From: Terribacillus saccharophilus
GTDB lineage: Bacteria; Bacillota; Bacilli; Bacillales; Amphibacillaceae
Assembly (NCBI RefSeq): GCF_002272745.1
Contig: NZ_NPBD01000007.1
Coordinates: forward strand, 620,001 to 684,000
DNA length: 64,000 nucleotides
Direction of reading: 5' to 3'
Under the pieces are notes generated by a model. It did not search any database. It saw only the letters and a program-made list of their open reading frames with translations, and had not been told where the DNA came from. A program made the position numbers and the translations under genes. Positions 50,698 to 61,200 of this stretch are shown here, in pieces (position 1 is the first letter of the stretch; every line of letters begins with the position of its first letter).

Positions 50698-51294
50698 ATA
50701 CCCAAAATAGATACCGAACCCGAGCAAAGACATTCCGGATACAAGAGTGATCAGCCGTAGGAGCCGATCGTTCAAGAAACGGCGCAGACTACTGGATAAA
50801 AGTGCGATCACATTATCCCATAAAAACACACCAACAAAGATGCTAATCGTATAGAGAAGCAAATGGTTTGCCTCACCTTGCTCAACAATTTTGGCGAGTA
50901 CGGAGCCGTAGACACCGACCCAGAACATGATAGAGATTGGATTGACGAGAGCGAGAAAGAATCCGTAACGGAGTCCTTGCAGTGGAGCAACTGTCGTCAT
51001 GCTGGCACGAGTCAACGTCCGCGTTTTCAGAACGCTCTCTATACCAAGATAAAGGAAGACGAAACTGCCGAAGAAATAAAGAAAAGACTGAACGACCGGA
51101 ATCATGATCACATGATAAAATCCAAGATAGACAAGCAGCATATACAGGATATCGGCCAGCATAGCACCGAACCCGACAGATAAACTTTGCAGGAATCCCC
51201 CGCGGATTCCTTTTTCCATTTGAGCAGCATTGACTGGTCCGACGGGTGCGGAGAGACTGACTCCTAATAATATATAATTGAGTATATTACCCAT
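50674..51294 (-). CDS. LysE family amino acid exporter
   Basis: A 206-residue LysE/RhtB-type exporter with about six helices. The family start is GVSLSAPVGPVNAAQMEKGIRG (split here as GVSLSAPVGPVNAAQ and MEKGIRG). The mid-protein ALVNPISIMFWVGVYG motif is conserved. The ATG at 51294 follows AAAAGGAGGCC; the frame to 51399 adds non-family residues. It exports an amino acid or similar metabolite. It overlaps the permease gene tail to tail, an arrangement in which an importer and an exporter of related compounds would be antisense to each other. Confidence 0.9.
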   Translation of the reverse strand: MGNILNYILLGVSLSAPVGPVNAAQMEKGIRGGFLQSLSVGFGAMLADILYMLLVYLGFYHVIMIPVVQSFLYFFGSFVFLYLGIESVLKTRTLTRASMTTVAPLQGLRYGFFLALVNPISIMFWVGVYGSVLAKIVEQGEANHLLLYTISIFVGVFLWDNVIALLSSSLRRFLNDRLLRLITLVSGMSLLGFGIYFGYLGILSVL

Positions 51295-51389
51295 GCTTGG
51301 CCTCCTTTTGGCTGACTTGTACAGCCTATTCAGAGCAGTGGAAGGGTAGTCCATCTTTTTATTTTTACAAATTATTAATACACTAGCTG

Positions 51390-51429
51390 AAACACGCATT
51401 TCTTAATAGAAAATGCGTGTTTTCTTTTT
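51390..51429 (+). terminator. Plus-strand Rho-independent terminator beyond lysE-type gene
   Basis: AAACACGCATTT pairs with AAATGCGTGTTT around a 9-base loop, followed by TCTTTTT. It is the first clear plus-strand terminator after the APC permease gene. The rest of the 352-bp gap (51295-51646) has no other gene. Confidence 0.7.
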
Positions 51430-51646
51430 GATTCTCGAAAATGCGACAAATCTTGCAGTTAAGTAACTGTAAAAACGAGCGGTTTATACTTCAAGATGTC
51501 GAATATGGTAAATTAACCCTTTTCTTGCAAAACATTCGATTATAAGACAGAATAGCGAGGGGTGAATAAAAAGTCCTAATTTTTGCCAAGGAGGATAGAG
51601 GTTGATAAGCTGTTCTGCCCATAAAAAACTAAGGGAGAAGATACCG

Positions 51647-52162
51647 ATGTCGGACATCCGCAATATTGATTTTCATACAATTCTCGAGCAGTACAAGAAT
51701 ATGATTCATTACCATATCCACCGATTAGGTATCAGGGACACTCACGATGAGTTTCTGCAAGAAGGCGTGATGGCATTATTTTTTGCCTACAACGGATATG
51801 ATGAAACAAAAGGCACCTTCGATTCCTACGCCAGTCACATGATACGTCACCGACTCATCGACTACCTCAGAAAAATCATCCGCGAACAAGAAAAGACCGA
51901 CCTCATCATCAATGAAGCCCACACAAAGGAAGCAATCCAGCAAGAAATCGACTTAATCGAGAAGCAAGAATTCTGGAAGCGTGTCAAACATACACTGACT
52001 GATAAACAATGGAAATGGGTGTACTGGTACATAATCCATGGTTATGCAGTGAAGGAAATTGCCGCGATTGAAAGCACTACAGAGGATGCTGTGAAGAATT
52101 GGGGCAAAGAAGTGAAAAGAAAGCTCCGGGACAGTACATTTATTCAGGAATGCAGAAAATAG
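51647..52162 (+). CDS. Sigma-70 family RNA polymerase sigma factor
   Basis: A 171-residue sigma factor. Region 2 is visible from ILEQYKNMIHYHIHRLG to FLQEGVMALFFAYNGYDETKGTF, SYASHMIRHRLIDYLRK. Region 4 is the C-terminal HTH (LTDKQWKWVYWYIIHGYAVKEIAAIESTTEDAVKNWGKEVKRKL, given in segments in the protein order LTDKQWKW, GYAVKEIAAIES, AVKNWGKEVKRKL). No anti-sigma gene adjoins it. Two starts are possible: ATG 51647 behind AAGGGAG, or TTG 51602 behind a perfect AAGGAGG. The spacing favours the TTG as strongly as the ATG. It may control surface or stress genes; ugd follows. Confidence 0.88.
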   Translation: MSDIRNIDFHTILEQYKNMIHYHIHRLGIRDTHDEFLQEGVMALFFAYNGYDETKGTFDSYASHMIRHRLIDYLRKIIREQEKTDLIINEAHTKEAIQQEIDLIEKQEFWKRVKHTLTDKQWKWVYWYIIHGYAVKEIAAIESTTEDAVKNWGKEVKRKLRDSTFIQECRK

Positions 52163-52173
52163 TTAAGAATAAA

Positions 52174-52199
52174 AGAGGGTACAACTTTATGTACCCTTT
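52174..52199 (+). terminator. Rho-independent terminator
   Basis: GGGTACA pairs with TGTACCC around ACTTTA, followed by TTT; short but well placed after the sigma factor gene. Confidence 0.6.
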
Positions 52200-52363
52200 A
52201 CATACACATTAAAATTGTAAATTTAATGAAAAAATACAGTAAATTATATCCGCAAATTGGATATTTTATAGTAAACTATTAACAATATCATTAGAAAAAT
52301 TTTGGTTAAGCAATAGCTTAGTAGAAGTGTTTATACACCTCGAAACAAGAAGGGATCGTAAAA

Positions 52364-53707
52364 ATGAAGAAAATTGCAATTGTTGGAACAGGATATGTAG
52401 GCTTAGTAACGGGAGTGGCACTTTCTGATATCGGACATGATGTCACATGCGTGGATATCGATGAGACGAAAGTAGCCAAGATGAATCAAGGCTTGTCTCC
52501 AATCTATGAGCCAGGTCTAGCAGAATTAATGACCAAAAATATCGAAAGAGGCAATCTTCATTTCACGACTGACCACAGCATCGCCTTCCATGATTCGGAT
52601 GCTATCTATATTGCTGTCGGTACCCCAGAGAGAGCGGACGGTTCTGCTAATCTTGACTTTGTACAGCAGGTAGCAAGAGACATCGCTGCTCATGTAACAG
52701 ATAAAGGTGCTGTTGTAGTTACAAAGAGTACGGTGCCTGTCGGTACGAACAAGCTTGTGAGGCATTGGATCACAGAAGCACTGGATCGTGATGTACAGAT
52801 TGAGGTTGTATCCAATCCGGAATTCCTTCGGGAAGGCTCTGCTGTATACGATACATACAACGGTGACCGTATCGTAATCGGTTCAGAGTCTGAAGAAGCA
52901 GCAAATCTAATCGAAGAAATTAATAAACCATTCGGCGTACCCGTATTCCGTACGGATATCGAGAGTGCCGAAATGATCAAATATGCGTCTAACGCCTTCC
53001 TGGCAGCGAAAATCAGCTTTATCAATGAGATTGGTACGATTTGTGGTAAGCTTGGTGCCAATATTGAGGATGTTGCTAAAGGAATGGGTATGGATAAACG
53101 TATCGGAGATAAATTCCTGAATGCTGGTATTGGGTATGGCGGCTCTTGCTTCCCGAAAGATACGAAAGCGCTCGTTCAGATAGCCGGTGACGTGAATCAT
53201 ACGTTTGACTTGTTAGAATCGGTTATTAATGTAAATAACAAGCAGCAGCAAATTCCTGTTGATATCGCACAAATGGTTCTACGCGGTGGATTGAAAGATA
53301 AGAAAGTTGCGATGCTTGGTCTTGCGTTCAAACCGAATACCGATGATATGCGCGAATCAGCAAGTATTGTTCTTGCACAGAAATTGACTGATCTTGGGGC
53401 GAACATCTCTGCATTTGACCCAATCGCCATGGACAATGCGAAGCGTTTGCTTCCAGAGACTGTTCATTATGCAGCAAGTACAAAGGAAGCACTGCAGGAT
53501 GCTGATGTAGCAATCATCGTGACAGAGTGGGATGAGTTCAAGGATCTTCCGCTAACTGTTTACGAAGAGCAGATGAAACAGCCAATCGTTATTGATGGCC
53601 GTAACTGCTATCCACTCAGCTATGTAGAAACAGCGAATATCGATTATTATAGCATCGGACGACCTTCTGTCATCCGTGCAAAAAAATCGAATCAGCCAGC
53701 AAATTAA
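52364..53707 (+). CDS. ugd: UDP-glucose 6-dehydrogenase
   Basis: A 447-residue enzyme oxidising UDP-glucose to UDP-glucuronate in two NAD-dependent steps. The N-terminal Rossmann motif is AIVGTGYVGLVTGVALSDIG. KSTVPVGTN, VSNPEFLREGSA and EMIKYASNAFLAAKISF are conserved. The catalytic Cys is in GYGGSCFPKD, and the C-terminal domain has GLAFKPNTDDMRESAS. AGAAGGGATC precedes the ATG. It is monocistronic with a strong terminator. Its product could serve a teichuronic acid (as tuaD does) or the exopolysaccharide. Confidence 0.95.
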   Translation: MKKIAIVGTGYVGLVTGVALSDIGHDVTCVDIDETKVAKMNQGLSPIYEPGLAELMTKNIERGNLHFTTDHSIAFHDSDAIYIAVGTPERADGSANLDFVQQVARDIAAHVTDKGAVVVTKSTVPVGTNKLVRHWITEALDRDVQIEVVSNPEFLREGSAVYDTYNGDRIVIGSESEEAANLIEEINKPFGVPVFRTDIESAEMIKYASNAFLAAKISFINEIGTICGKLGANIEDVAKGMGMDKRIGDKFLNAGIGYGGSCFPKDTKALVQIAGDVNHTFDLLESVINVNNKQQQIPVDIAQMVLRGGLKDKKVAMLGLAFKPNTDDMRESASIVLAQKLTDLGANISAFDPIAMDNAKRLLPETVHYAASTKEALQDADVAIIVTEWDEFKDLPLTVYEEQMKQPIVIDGRNCYPLSYVETANIDYYSIGRPSVIRAKKSNQPAN

Positions 53708-53710
53708 TTT

Positions 53711-53740
53711 AAAGCCGACAGCTTCTGCTGTCGGCTTTTT
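53711..53740. terminator. Bidirectional Rho-independent terminator
   Basis: AAAGCCGACAGC pairs with GCTGTCGGCTTT around TTCT, between convergent ugd and araC-type genes. Confidence 0.92.
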
Positions 53741-54730
53741 CTATGTCTGCTCCCGGAATTTCCGAGGTGTGAGGCCGGTATGTTTCTTGAACACTTTCGT
53801 GAAATAGCTTTGGTCGTGAAAGTGGAGCAGAGCACAAATATGCAGCAGTGATTGATCCGTCATCCTCAGCAAAAGCTTGGCTTCCTCTATGCGAAGATGC
53901 TGAATATAAGTTCGTATCGGCATGCCGACCTCCTGTTTGAATCGGGCGGATAAGTAAGTTGGATTCATTTTTAGCATATCGGCCAGCTGCTTTAGTGTGA
54001 AAACCTCGTAAAGGTGCTGGTAGATATAGTGGACGCAATGGGCGATTTTGCGCGAATAGGTCCCTGCCTTTATGTCGCTTACTTTTTCAGCAAATGCGCA
54101 CAGTGCTTCAGTTTGGAGACGGATCAGTGCAGGTAGATTTGTCTTCTCCTCGATTTGCTGGATGTACACATCACTCATCGTAAAGGCAAGCTCTGGTGCC
54201 AATCCTCCGTTGATAGCGGCTCGTGTTGCTAATGTGATTGCTGTTATAGCAAGGTTCTTCCGGTTCCGCAATGCATTTTGCTTCGCCAATGTTCCGCTCA
54301 ATTCATCCGGGAAGCTCAGCAGCTGTTTTTTAACGAGCTCAGGCTTGCCGGCACGAATACAATCGAAAAGCTTTTCCTCTAAATAAGGGTGATGGTGCAA
54401 AATGATATTCTGTCTGTTTTCAGCTGATTTAATCATCGGCAGTTCAAAGGAGCTTTTTCGCAGTGCAGCCGTATCTAGTTCTCTCTGGTACAGCATGTAA
54501 TAAGCGAGTGAGCCGATATCGATTAATCTATCCTTTGATAGGTTTGCTTCGAGTGTAGGGCCAAGCTGCAGCATACCTCCATTACCTTCAAATGGTATGT
54601 ATAAAGACACTCCAGCAGCCTCTTCCATAAGATATGGAACATGGGAGAGTGCGGCTTCTGACTGATATGTAACAGGTATAGAAAAAGTCTGGTGAAGCAA
54701 TCGTGTGACGGTGGACCATTCGTTCGGCAT
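53741..54730 (-). CDS. AraC family transcriptional regulator
   Basis: A 329-residue regulator. The C-terminal 100 residues hold the double HTH: HYIYQHLYEVFTLKQLADML, NPTYLSARFKQEVG, HICALLHFHDQSYFTKVFKK and the ending GLTPRKFREQ. The N-terminal 220 residues are a helical sensor domain without a clear family. ATG 54730 follows GGAGGTT; the frame to 54769 runs into the control region. It is divergent from the beta-glucoside operon across 132 bp that holds a cre, so it most likely controls that operon in response to a beta-glucoside or its phosphate. It ends at a bidirectional terminator. Confidence 0.9.
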   Translation of the reverse strand: MPNEWSTVTRLLHQTFSIPVTYQSEAALSHVPYLMEEAAGVSLYIPFEGNGGMLQLGPTLEANLSKDRLIDIGSLAYYMLYQRELDTAALRKSSFELPMIKSAENRQNIILHHHPYLEEKLFDCIRAGKPELVKKQLLSFPDELSGTLAKQNALRNRKNLAITAITLATRAAINGGLAPELAFTMSDVYIQQIEEKTNLPALIRLQTEALCAFAEKVSDIKAGTYSRKIAHCVHYIYQHLYEVFTLKQLADMLKMNPTYLSARFKQEVGMPIRTYIQHLRIEEAKLLLRMTDQSLLHICALLHFHDQSYFTKVFKKHTGLTPRKFREQT

Positions 54731-54791
54731 ACATAACCTCCATTGCAGAAAGTAGAAAGTAACTACCAAAAAAACGAAATTAATACCAGAA

Positions 54792-54807
54792 ATGTAATCG
54801 GTGTCAT
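54792..54807 (+). promoter_or_regulatory. cre site before beta-glucoside operon
   Basis: ATGTAATCGGTGTCAT fits WTGNAANCGNWNNCWW at all positions. It lies between the AraC regulator and the ROK kinase gene, 56 bp before the kinase start, a position suited to CcpA repression. Confidence 0.6.
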
Positions 54808-54862
54808 TATATCATAAACATGCAGGGTTTTTGTAATAGGACAACTGGAGGAGGTGCTGAGC

Positions 54863-55768
54863 ATGTATCTAGTAGTAGACATCGGCGGAACCTTGGTCAA
54901 AACCGCTTTAATGGATAGAGGCGGCAAAATCATCAAAAAGGACAGCCGACCATCTTCCAGAGAAAATATCGAAGCTTTCGATAAGATATTGTTTGCTAGC
55001 ATCGATGACATGTACAGCGAGGATGTACGTGGCATTGCAGTCAGCACGCCAGGAGCTGTCGACACAGACACCGGTGTTATTTATAATGGCGGGTCTTTCC
55101 CGTTCCAGCATGGCGTGAATATGAAAGCAAAGCTCAAGGAGCGCTATGGTGTGACAGTTGCAGTTGAAAATGATGGCCGCTGTGCAGCTCTCGCAGAGCT
55201 TTGGCTCGGCAGCCTTAAGGACAAGCGTGATGCTATCGTCTTAGTGCTTGGCAGCGGAGTGGGCGGCGGTATCCTCATGGATGGCAGAGTTCACCATGGC
55301 CGAAATCTGCTTGCAGGAGAACTGAGTTATGTGATGGAAGCAGTTGATGCGGAATCAAAGAAAGCTACCTTCTTCGGAGGAACTGGCTCCGCTGTCAACA
55401 TGATCAAACGTATCAATAAGGAAAAAGAAGTTGCGGATATCACAGATGGGAAGAAAGCATTCGAATTTATCAATGCTGGCGATGCTGCTGCGAATCAGAT
55501 CTTTGATGAATTTTGCCGGAGCATTGCAGTGCAGATTTTGAATCTCCAATATATTTTTGATCCAGAAGTGTTTGCAATTGGCGGCGGCATCAGTGCGCAG
55601 CCAATTGTGACAGAACGAATTCGGCAAACCGTAAAAGAGTTAAAGCAAGCAAATCCATTCCATGTAGCTGATCCAACAATCGTCAGCTGTCATTATCAAA
55701 GTGATGCGAATTTATATGGAGCTCTTTATCATTATTTAACGGAACATGAAAAGACAGGGAGGAACTAA
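54863..55768 (+). CDS. ROK family sugar kinase (beta-glucoside kinase-like)
   Basis: A 301-residue ROK kinase. It shows the phosphate loop VVDIGGTLVKTAL, VSTPGAVDTDTGVIYNG, the catalytic Asp in VENDGRCAALAE, and LGSGVGGGILMDG. The Cys zinc motif of fructokinases is absent, as in BglK-type beta-glucoside kinases. ATG 54863 follows GGAGGTG, better than the GTG at 54854. It is 3 bp upstream of the GH1 gene. It may phosphorylate a beta-glucoside or glucose, giving the phosphorylated disaccharide that the GH1 enzyme hydrolyses, which would explain the lack of a PTS gene nearby. Confidence 0.87.
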   Translation: MYLVVDIGGTLVKTALMDRGGKIIKKDSRPSSRENIEAFDKILFASIDDMYSEDVRGIAVSTPGAVDTDTGVIYNGGSFPFQHGVNMKAKLKERYGVTVAVENDGRCAALAELWLGSLKDKRDAIVLVLGSGVGGGILMDGRVHHGRNLLAGELSYVMEAVDAESKKATFFGGTGSAVNMIKRINKEKEVADITDGKKAFEFINAGDAAANQIFDEFCRSIAVQILNLQYIFDPEVFAIGGGISAQPIVTERIRQTVKELKQANPFHVADPTIVSCHYQSDANLYGALYHYLTEHEKTGRN

Positions 55769-57184
<1,416 letters not shown>

Positions 57185-57188
57185 TATA

Positions 57189-57227
57189 GAAGCACCTTGC
57201 TGCTCAGCAGCAGGTGCTTTTTTTTAG
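57189..57227 (+). terminator. Rho-independent terminator
   Basis: AAGCACCTTGCTGC pairs with GCAGCAGGTGCTT, followed by T8. Confidence 0.9.
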
Positions 57228-57358
57228 TATATTATGGGTGTGTATCCATTGGACTATCATAATTTGTCATTATAGATACAATAGTGCTAGATTGTACCAC
57301 CAAAATTCTACAAATTTTGCTATACTAAAAGCAACTAAGTTGAAAAAGGTTGATGGGG

Positions 57359-59896
57359 ATGCGGGAACACGAAGCTAGTCGGAATGAAATGGCTGAGTCT
57401 ACTTTGAAGGTCGGTCAAATGAGAATAGAACGGATCAAACCGGACAGTGTCTGGACAAAGATCGAAACGTGCAAGCTGACGACATTGACAGCTCCCTCTG
57501 GCTATGGCAAAACGACAATGCTCCAGGAATGGGTAGCACAGACTGATTTGGAAGTAGGGTGGATAAGCCTCGAGGAAGAAGACATACAGCGTGTCGCTTT
57601 CTGGAAGAAGACGATTTTACATATGCCGGGTCTGCCAGAGGAGGAACGGAAAAATCTATTGGATATTATCCAGTCTGCCTCCTATTCGCCGACCCATTTC
57701 ATTGCGACATGGTGTGCTTATTTGCGTGAGCATTCTGTGGCTGGTGCACTTATCATCGACGATTTTCACTTGATGACTAATTACAATGAACTGCATGAAT
57801 TAACATCACTACTGGAAGAAATGCCAGAGACATTCCATATTATTGTATCCGGACAGGTACTGCCGGGTCTTTCTATGAAACGGCTGCTGCGGCAGCGTCA
57901 AGTATTACAGATCACAAAGCGGGATCTAATTTTTACAGAAGAAGAGATTGAATCATACATCCGAGAACATCTCCATAAGGAACCGACAGATGCTGTTGTT
58001 CAAAATATTATGCAGCAGACACAAGGGTGGGCTGCCGGTCTTCAGCTTATCCACATGTATGAGCAGTTCCGGGAGGACTATTCTGAACTCCAGTTTTCGA
58101 ATGTTGTAGTTGCAAGACAGCTGATTCAGGAGATTGTTCAAAGTCTTCATGAGAATGAGCGGAACTATCTGCTATGCACTTCTATTTTGAATACGATGCA
58201 TGTTCATTTATGTGACTATATCGTAGGCACAAGACGGGGTCGAGTAATCATGAGACGGCTAAAAACTCAAGGATTGCTTATTGAGAACCAAGGAGAGCCT
58301 GGCTGGTTCACCTATAATAAGCACTTCCGTACATATCTGAAAGAAATGCTCAATATGCAGGCCACAGATATCAACGACTTATATATTCGTGCAAGCGTTT
58401 GGTACGAAAACGAGCAGATGCTGCTCTTGGCTATCCAGTATGCTTGGAAAGGCAATGACTTGGATAGAGTTAAACGACTTCTAGTTGAGGCAGCTCCTCG
58501 CCTCCTGCATGAAGGGCGCGTCGACCAGCTGCAGGAATGGATTGGTAAACTGCCACGGAAGTTTATTTACCAGCTGGAGCTAGGTATCATTTATGGATGG
58601 GTACAATGCCTTCGCTTTCAGCCAGAGCTTGCCCAGCGTCATGCCTATATGATGGAGGAGCAGCTGCTGCGCCGAGAACTAAAGTTTTCGGAAGAAGAAG
58701 AAAAAAAGCATTTTGCCGATTTGTATACTTTAAAAAGTTTTATTTCCCTGTTAGAGGATGATGCAAAGAGTACGCTGGATCATGCAAGCAAGGCATTGAT
58801 ATACAGTGAAAATTCCAGCAAGTACTTTTCTCATTCGGTCGACTATAATCGTCATGATGCCACGATTCTTCAATCCCCTATGGGTGGAGGCGGTGATTTA
58901 CGTGCGGTTCAGCGTGTATACGATGCTTTGGCTCATACCGTTACAAATGAATCTATGTTCAGCGGTTATTATCATTTAGCTATGGCAGAGCTTGCCTATG
59001 AATGGGGCATGGCCAGCAAAGTGAAAAATCATCTGGAACAAGCATTAACTATCGCTGATTTGTTCGGACTGCCTGGTCTGCTTGTACCGGCATATATTCT
59101 GAAGGCACGACATGAAATGGAGCAGCAGGGCGATGCTCAAACAGCCAAAGCGACGCTTCATGCGCTGAAGGATATGCTGACAAGGAGCAATACTTCAGCA
59201 GATTGGTTCAAGAAAGCAGAAGCAGCGAGAACTCGTATTGCGATTCATCAAGGAGATACAAAGCGAATTCAAAATTGGCTGTCTCTATTCGTTCTTCAAG
59301 AGCCGCCATTGCAGCAGAAAAGTCTATTCGAATATATAACCCTCGTGTGGTCTTACGCAGCACTGGGTGAAGTAGAAATGGCGCAGAATTATATTAAGAA
59401 ACTGTTGCCGCTCGTGAAATTCGGTCATCGTATAAGTGCTGAAATAGAATTGTACGTCATCCAAGCGGTGCTTCTGTATCCAACTGATCGTGATCAAGCA
59501 TTGCTTTCTATGAAAGATGCGCTGCGCCTCAGCGCTGATCATAAATATTTACGCACCTTTTGGAAGAACGGTGAGATAGTACGCGATATTTTGAATGAAT
59601 TGATGGAAACATCAGAAGTACCGAAGAAACATCAGAAGTACGTTGAACAGATCCTAGCGTACTGGTCAGAGGGAACAACAGAGCAGAAACTGCAGAACAA
59701 GCTAACAACCCGAGAGCTGCAGCTTGTCTATCATCTCCAGCTTGGCAAACGGAATAATGAGATAGCAGAGGATCTGGAATTATCACTTGGTACGGTAAAA
59801 GTATATTTCCACCGAATCTATGAAAAGCTTGGTGTGAAAAATCGCAAGCAAGCGAAGGAATTAGCAGCTGGTCTTGATTTTTCCGACATATTGTAA
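57359..59896 (+). CDS. MalT-like LuxR family transcriptional regulator (LAL type)
   Basis: An 845-residue ATP-dependent activator. Walker A is TAPSGYGKTTML (44-55) and Walker B is GALIIDDFHLM. A winged-helix and STAND sensor region follows. About 350 residues of TPR-like helices (ASVWYENEQMLLLAIQYAWK, RELKFSEEEEKKHFADLYTL, LAMAELAYEWGMASKV) lead to a LuxR HTH at the end (LTTRELQLVYHLQLGKRNNE, SLGTVKVYFHRIYEKLGVKN). It is probably activated by binding a small inducer. ATG 57359 is 8 bases after AAAAAGGT; ATG 57353 is too close. The gene is monocistronic; its target is unknown. Confidence 0.9.
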   Translation: MREHEASRNEMAESTLKVGQMRIERIKPDSVWTKIETCKLTTLTAPSGYGKTTMLQEWVAQTDLEVGWISLEEEDIQRVAFWKKTILHMPGLPEEERKNLLDIIQSASYSPTHFIATWCAYLREHSVAGALIIDDFHLMTNYNELHELTSLLEEMPETFHIIVSGQVLPGLSMKRLLRQRQVLQITKRDLIFTEEEIESYIREHLHKEPTDAVVQNIMQQTQGWAAGLQLIHMYEQFREDYSELQFSNVVVARQLIQEIVQSLHENERNYLLCTSILNTMHVHLCDYIVGTRRGRVIMRRLKTQGLLIENQGEPGWFTYNKHFRTYLKEMLNMQATDINDLYIRASVWYENEQMLLLAIQYAWKGNDLDRVKRLLVEAAPRLLHEGRVDQLQEWIGKLPRKFIYQLELGIIYGWVQCLRFQPELAQRHAYMMEEQLLRRELKFSEEEEKKHFADLYTLKSFISLLEDDAKSTLDHASKALIYSENSSKYFSHSVDYNRHDATILQSPMGGGGDLRAVQRVYDALAHTVTNESMFSGYYHLAMAELAYEWGMASKVKNHLEQALTIADLFGLPGLLVPAYILKARHEMEQQGDAQTAKATLHALKDMLTRSNTSADWFKKAEAARTRIAIHQGDTKRIQNWLSLFVLQEPPLQQKSLFEYITLVWSYAALGEVEMAQNYIKKLLPLVKFGHRISAEIELYVIQAVLLYPTDRDQALLSMKDALRLSADHKYLRTFWKNGEIVRDILNELMETSEVPKKHQKYVEQILAYWSEGTTEQKLQNKLTTRELQLVYHLQLGKRNNEIAEDLELSLGTVKVYFHRIYEKLGVKNRKQAKELAAGLDFSDIL

Positions 59897-59986
59897 AGAA
59901 GAAAATGATTTTGCAGAATGGTGCTGAATAGTGGAAGTAATTGTAGTAGAATGGAAGAAATGGAAATGTGGGAAGGAGGCAGCACT

Positions 59987-60385
59987 TTGCTGCAAGCTGT
60001 GCATCATATAGCGATTATTTGCTCGGATTATTCAGAATCCAAGCGATTTTATACAGAGGTATTAGGTTTACAAATTATACGGGAAGTATATCGAGAAGAA
60101 CGGGATTCCTATAAGTTGGATCTAGCTCTTGGAGATGCATATGTTATCGAATTGTTCTCCTTCCCAAATCCTCCGGCACGGCCAAGCTATCCAGAAGCTG
60201 CAGGGCTGCGGCATCTTGCTTTTTCCGTGGATGATGTTGAAAAGGAAGTAGCTCGACTTCAAGAAATGGGTGTGAAGACGGAGCCTGTTCGGATTGATCC
60301 TTTCACAGAAAAAGCATTTACTTTCTTCCAGGATCCTGATGGTTTACCAATTGAGCTCTACGAAGAGGAGGCCGCTCAAAAGTGA
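59987..60385 (+). CDS. VOC family protein (glyoxalase/dioxygenase superfamily, YaeR/GloA2-like)
   Basis: A 132-residue metal-binding domain. The first beta-alpha unit is VHHIAIICSDYSESKRFYTEVLGL, with the metal His. RDSYKLDLALGDAYVIELFSF and LRHLAFSVDDVEKEVARLQEMG follow, and the last motif is FFQDPDGLPIELYE, with the metal Glu. The TTG at 59987 is 7 bases after AGGAGG; the earlier ATG at 59918 has no such site. Family members isomerise, cleave or bind small organic compounds; the substrate is unknown. It overlaps the next gene by 4 bases. Confidence 0.88.
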   Translation: MLQAVHHIAIICSDYSESKRFYTEVLGLQIIREVYREERDSYKLDLALGDAYVIELFSFPNPPARPSYPEAAGLRHLAFSVDDVEKEVARLQEMGVKTEPVRIDPFTEKAFTFFQDPDGLPIELYEEEAAQK

Positions 60386-61089
60386 AAAAGGAGACACTGC
60401 TGATTGGAACATTCATCCTTTTCCTTGGTATTGCAGTCTCTGCATTCTTCTATGTACAAAACAAATCTGTAACAAGCAGTTCCTTGAAGGCAAATGAGCA
60501 AAAGGAGCAGTCTTATGCTGCTAAAGCGAAACTAACGGAAGAACCGAAAGAAGTTAAGATCGAGCATATCGACGGCGAGTTTGCCCTCCAGAAGGAAATG
60601 ATCGCAGTTGAAGATGAAGAATCAGCTGAATTAGATTCTGACACTGAGGAAGAAGTTCTGATGACTGAGGAACCAGTCATTACGGAAGATGACACAGAGA
60701 CCGATTATAGCTCTGATTCTACTTATCAAGCACCTAGCTCGAGCTACACCGCGCCAGCAAGCAGCTCATCTGGCAGCAGTTCGTCTAGTTATAGTGGAAG
60801 CGGCAGTTCCGGCAGCTATGCTGGAGATGCTTCTAGCAGAGGCTCATCCAGTGGCAGCGGTTCAAGCGGCAGTGGTTCTTCTGAAGACAGGGATGCAGAG
60901 AAAGTGGAAGATAGTAACACTGCACCGTCAAAAGAGAAAGATGAATCAGCAGGAAAACCTAAACCAGCTCCGAAGCCACCTGTAAAAGAGGAACCGGAAG
61001 AGGATACAGTACCTGAACAAGATTCCGAGCAACCGGAGCTTCCTGGTAATGATGCAGAAGAAAAAGAAGAAATCGAAGCAGTAGGATAA
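60382..61089 (+). CDS. Membrane-anchored Ser-rich, acidic extracellular protein (unknown)
   Basis: A 235-residue protein with one N-terminal helix (LLIGTFILFLGIAVSAFFYV), so the remainder faces outwards. The body is low complexity: an acidic region (EDEESAELDSDTEEEV), a Ser/Gly/Tyr stretch (about 118-168) and a Pro/Glu/Lys tail (KPKPAPKPPVKEEPEEDT) ending EAVG. There is no LPXTG or folded domain. The composition is that of a wall-crossing spacer, but no functional head is seen. It starts at GTG overlapping the VOC gene stop. It may be a wall-associated adaptor; its length is likely variable among strains. Confidence 0.75.
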   Translation: MKKETLLIGTFILFLGIAVSAFFYVQNKSVTSSSLKANEQKEQSYAAKAKLTEEPKEVKIEHIDGEFALQKEMIAVEDEESAELDSDTEEEVLMTEEPVITEDDTETDYSSDSTYQAPSSSYTAPASSSSGSSSSSYSGSGSSGSYAGDASSRGSSSGSGSSGSGSSEDRDAEKVEDSNTAPSKEKDESAGKPKPAPKPPVKEEPEEDTVPEQDSEQPELPGNDAEEKEEIEAVG

Positions 61090-61098
61090 ATCATAACA

Positions 61099-61125
61099 GT
61101 CGCACAATTGTGCGGCTTTTCTTTT
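61099..61125 (+). terminator. Rho-independent terminator
   Basis: CGCACAATTGTGCG palindrome extended by G-C and G-U pairs, followed by TTTTCTTTT. Confidence 0.8.
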
Positions 61126-61200
61126 AGGGACAATGTTACGAGAGCTTCAGTTTGGGTAATATGGAGAGAAAGGGCTTTCGACTTGGGGGGACGACTTGTT

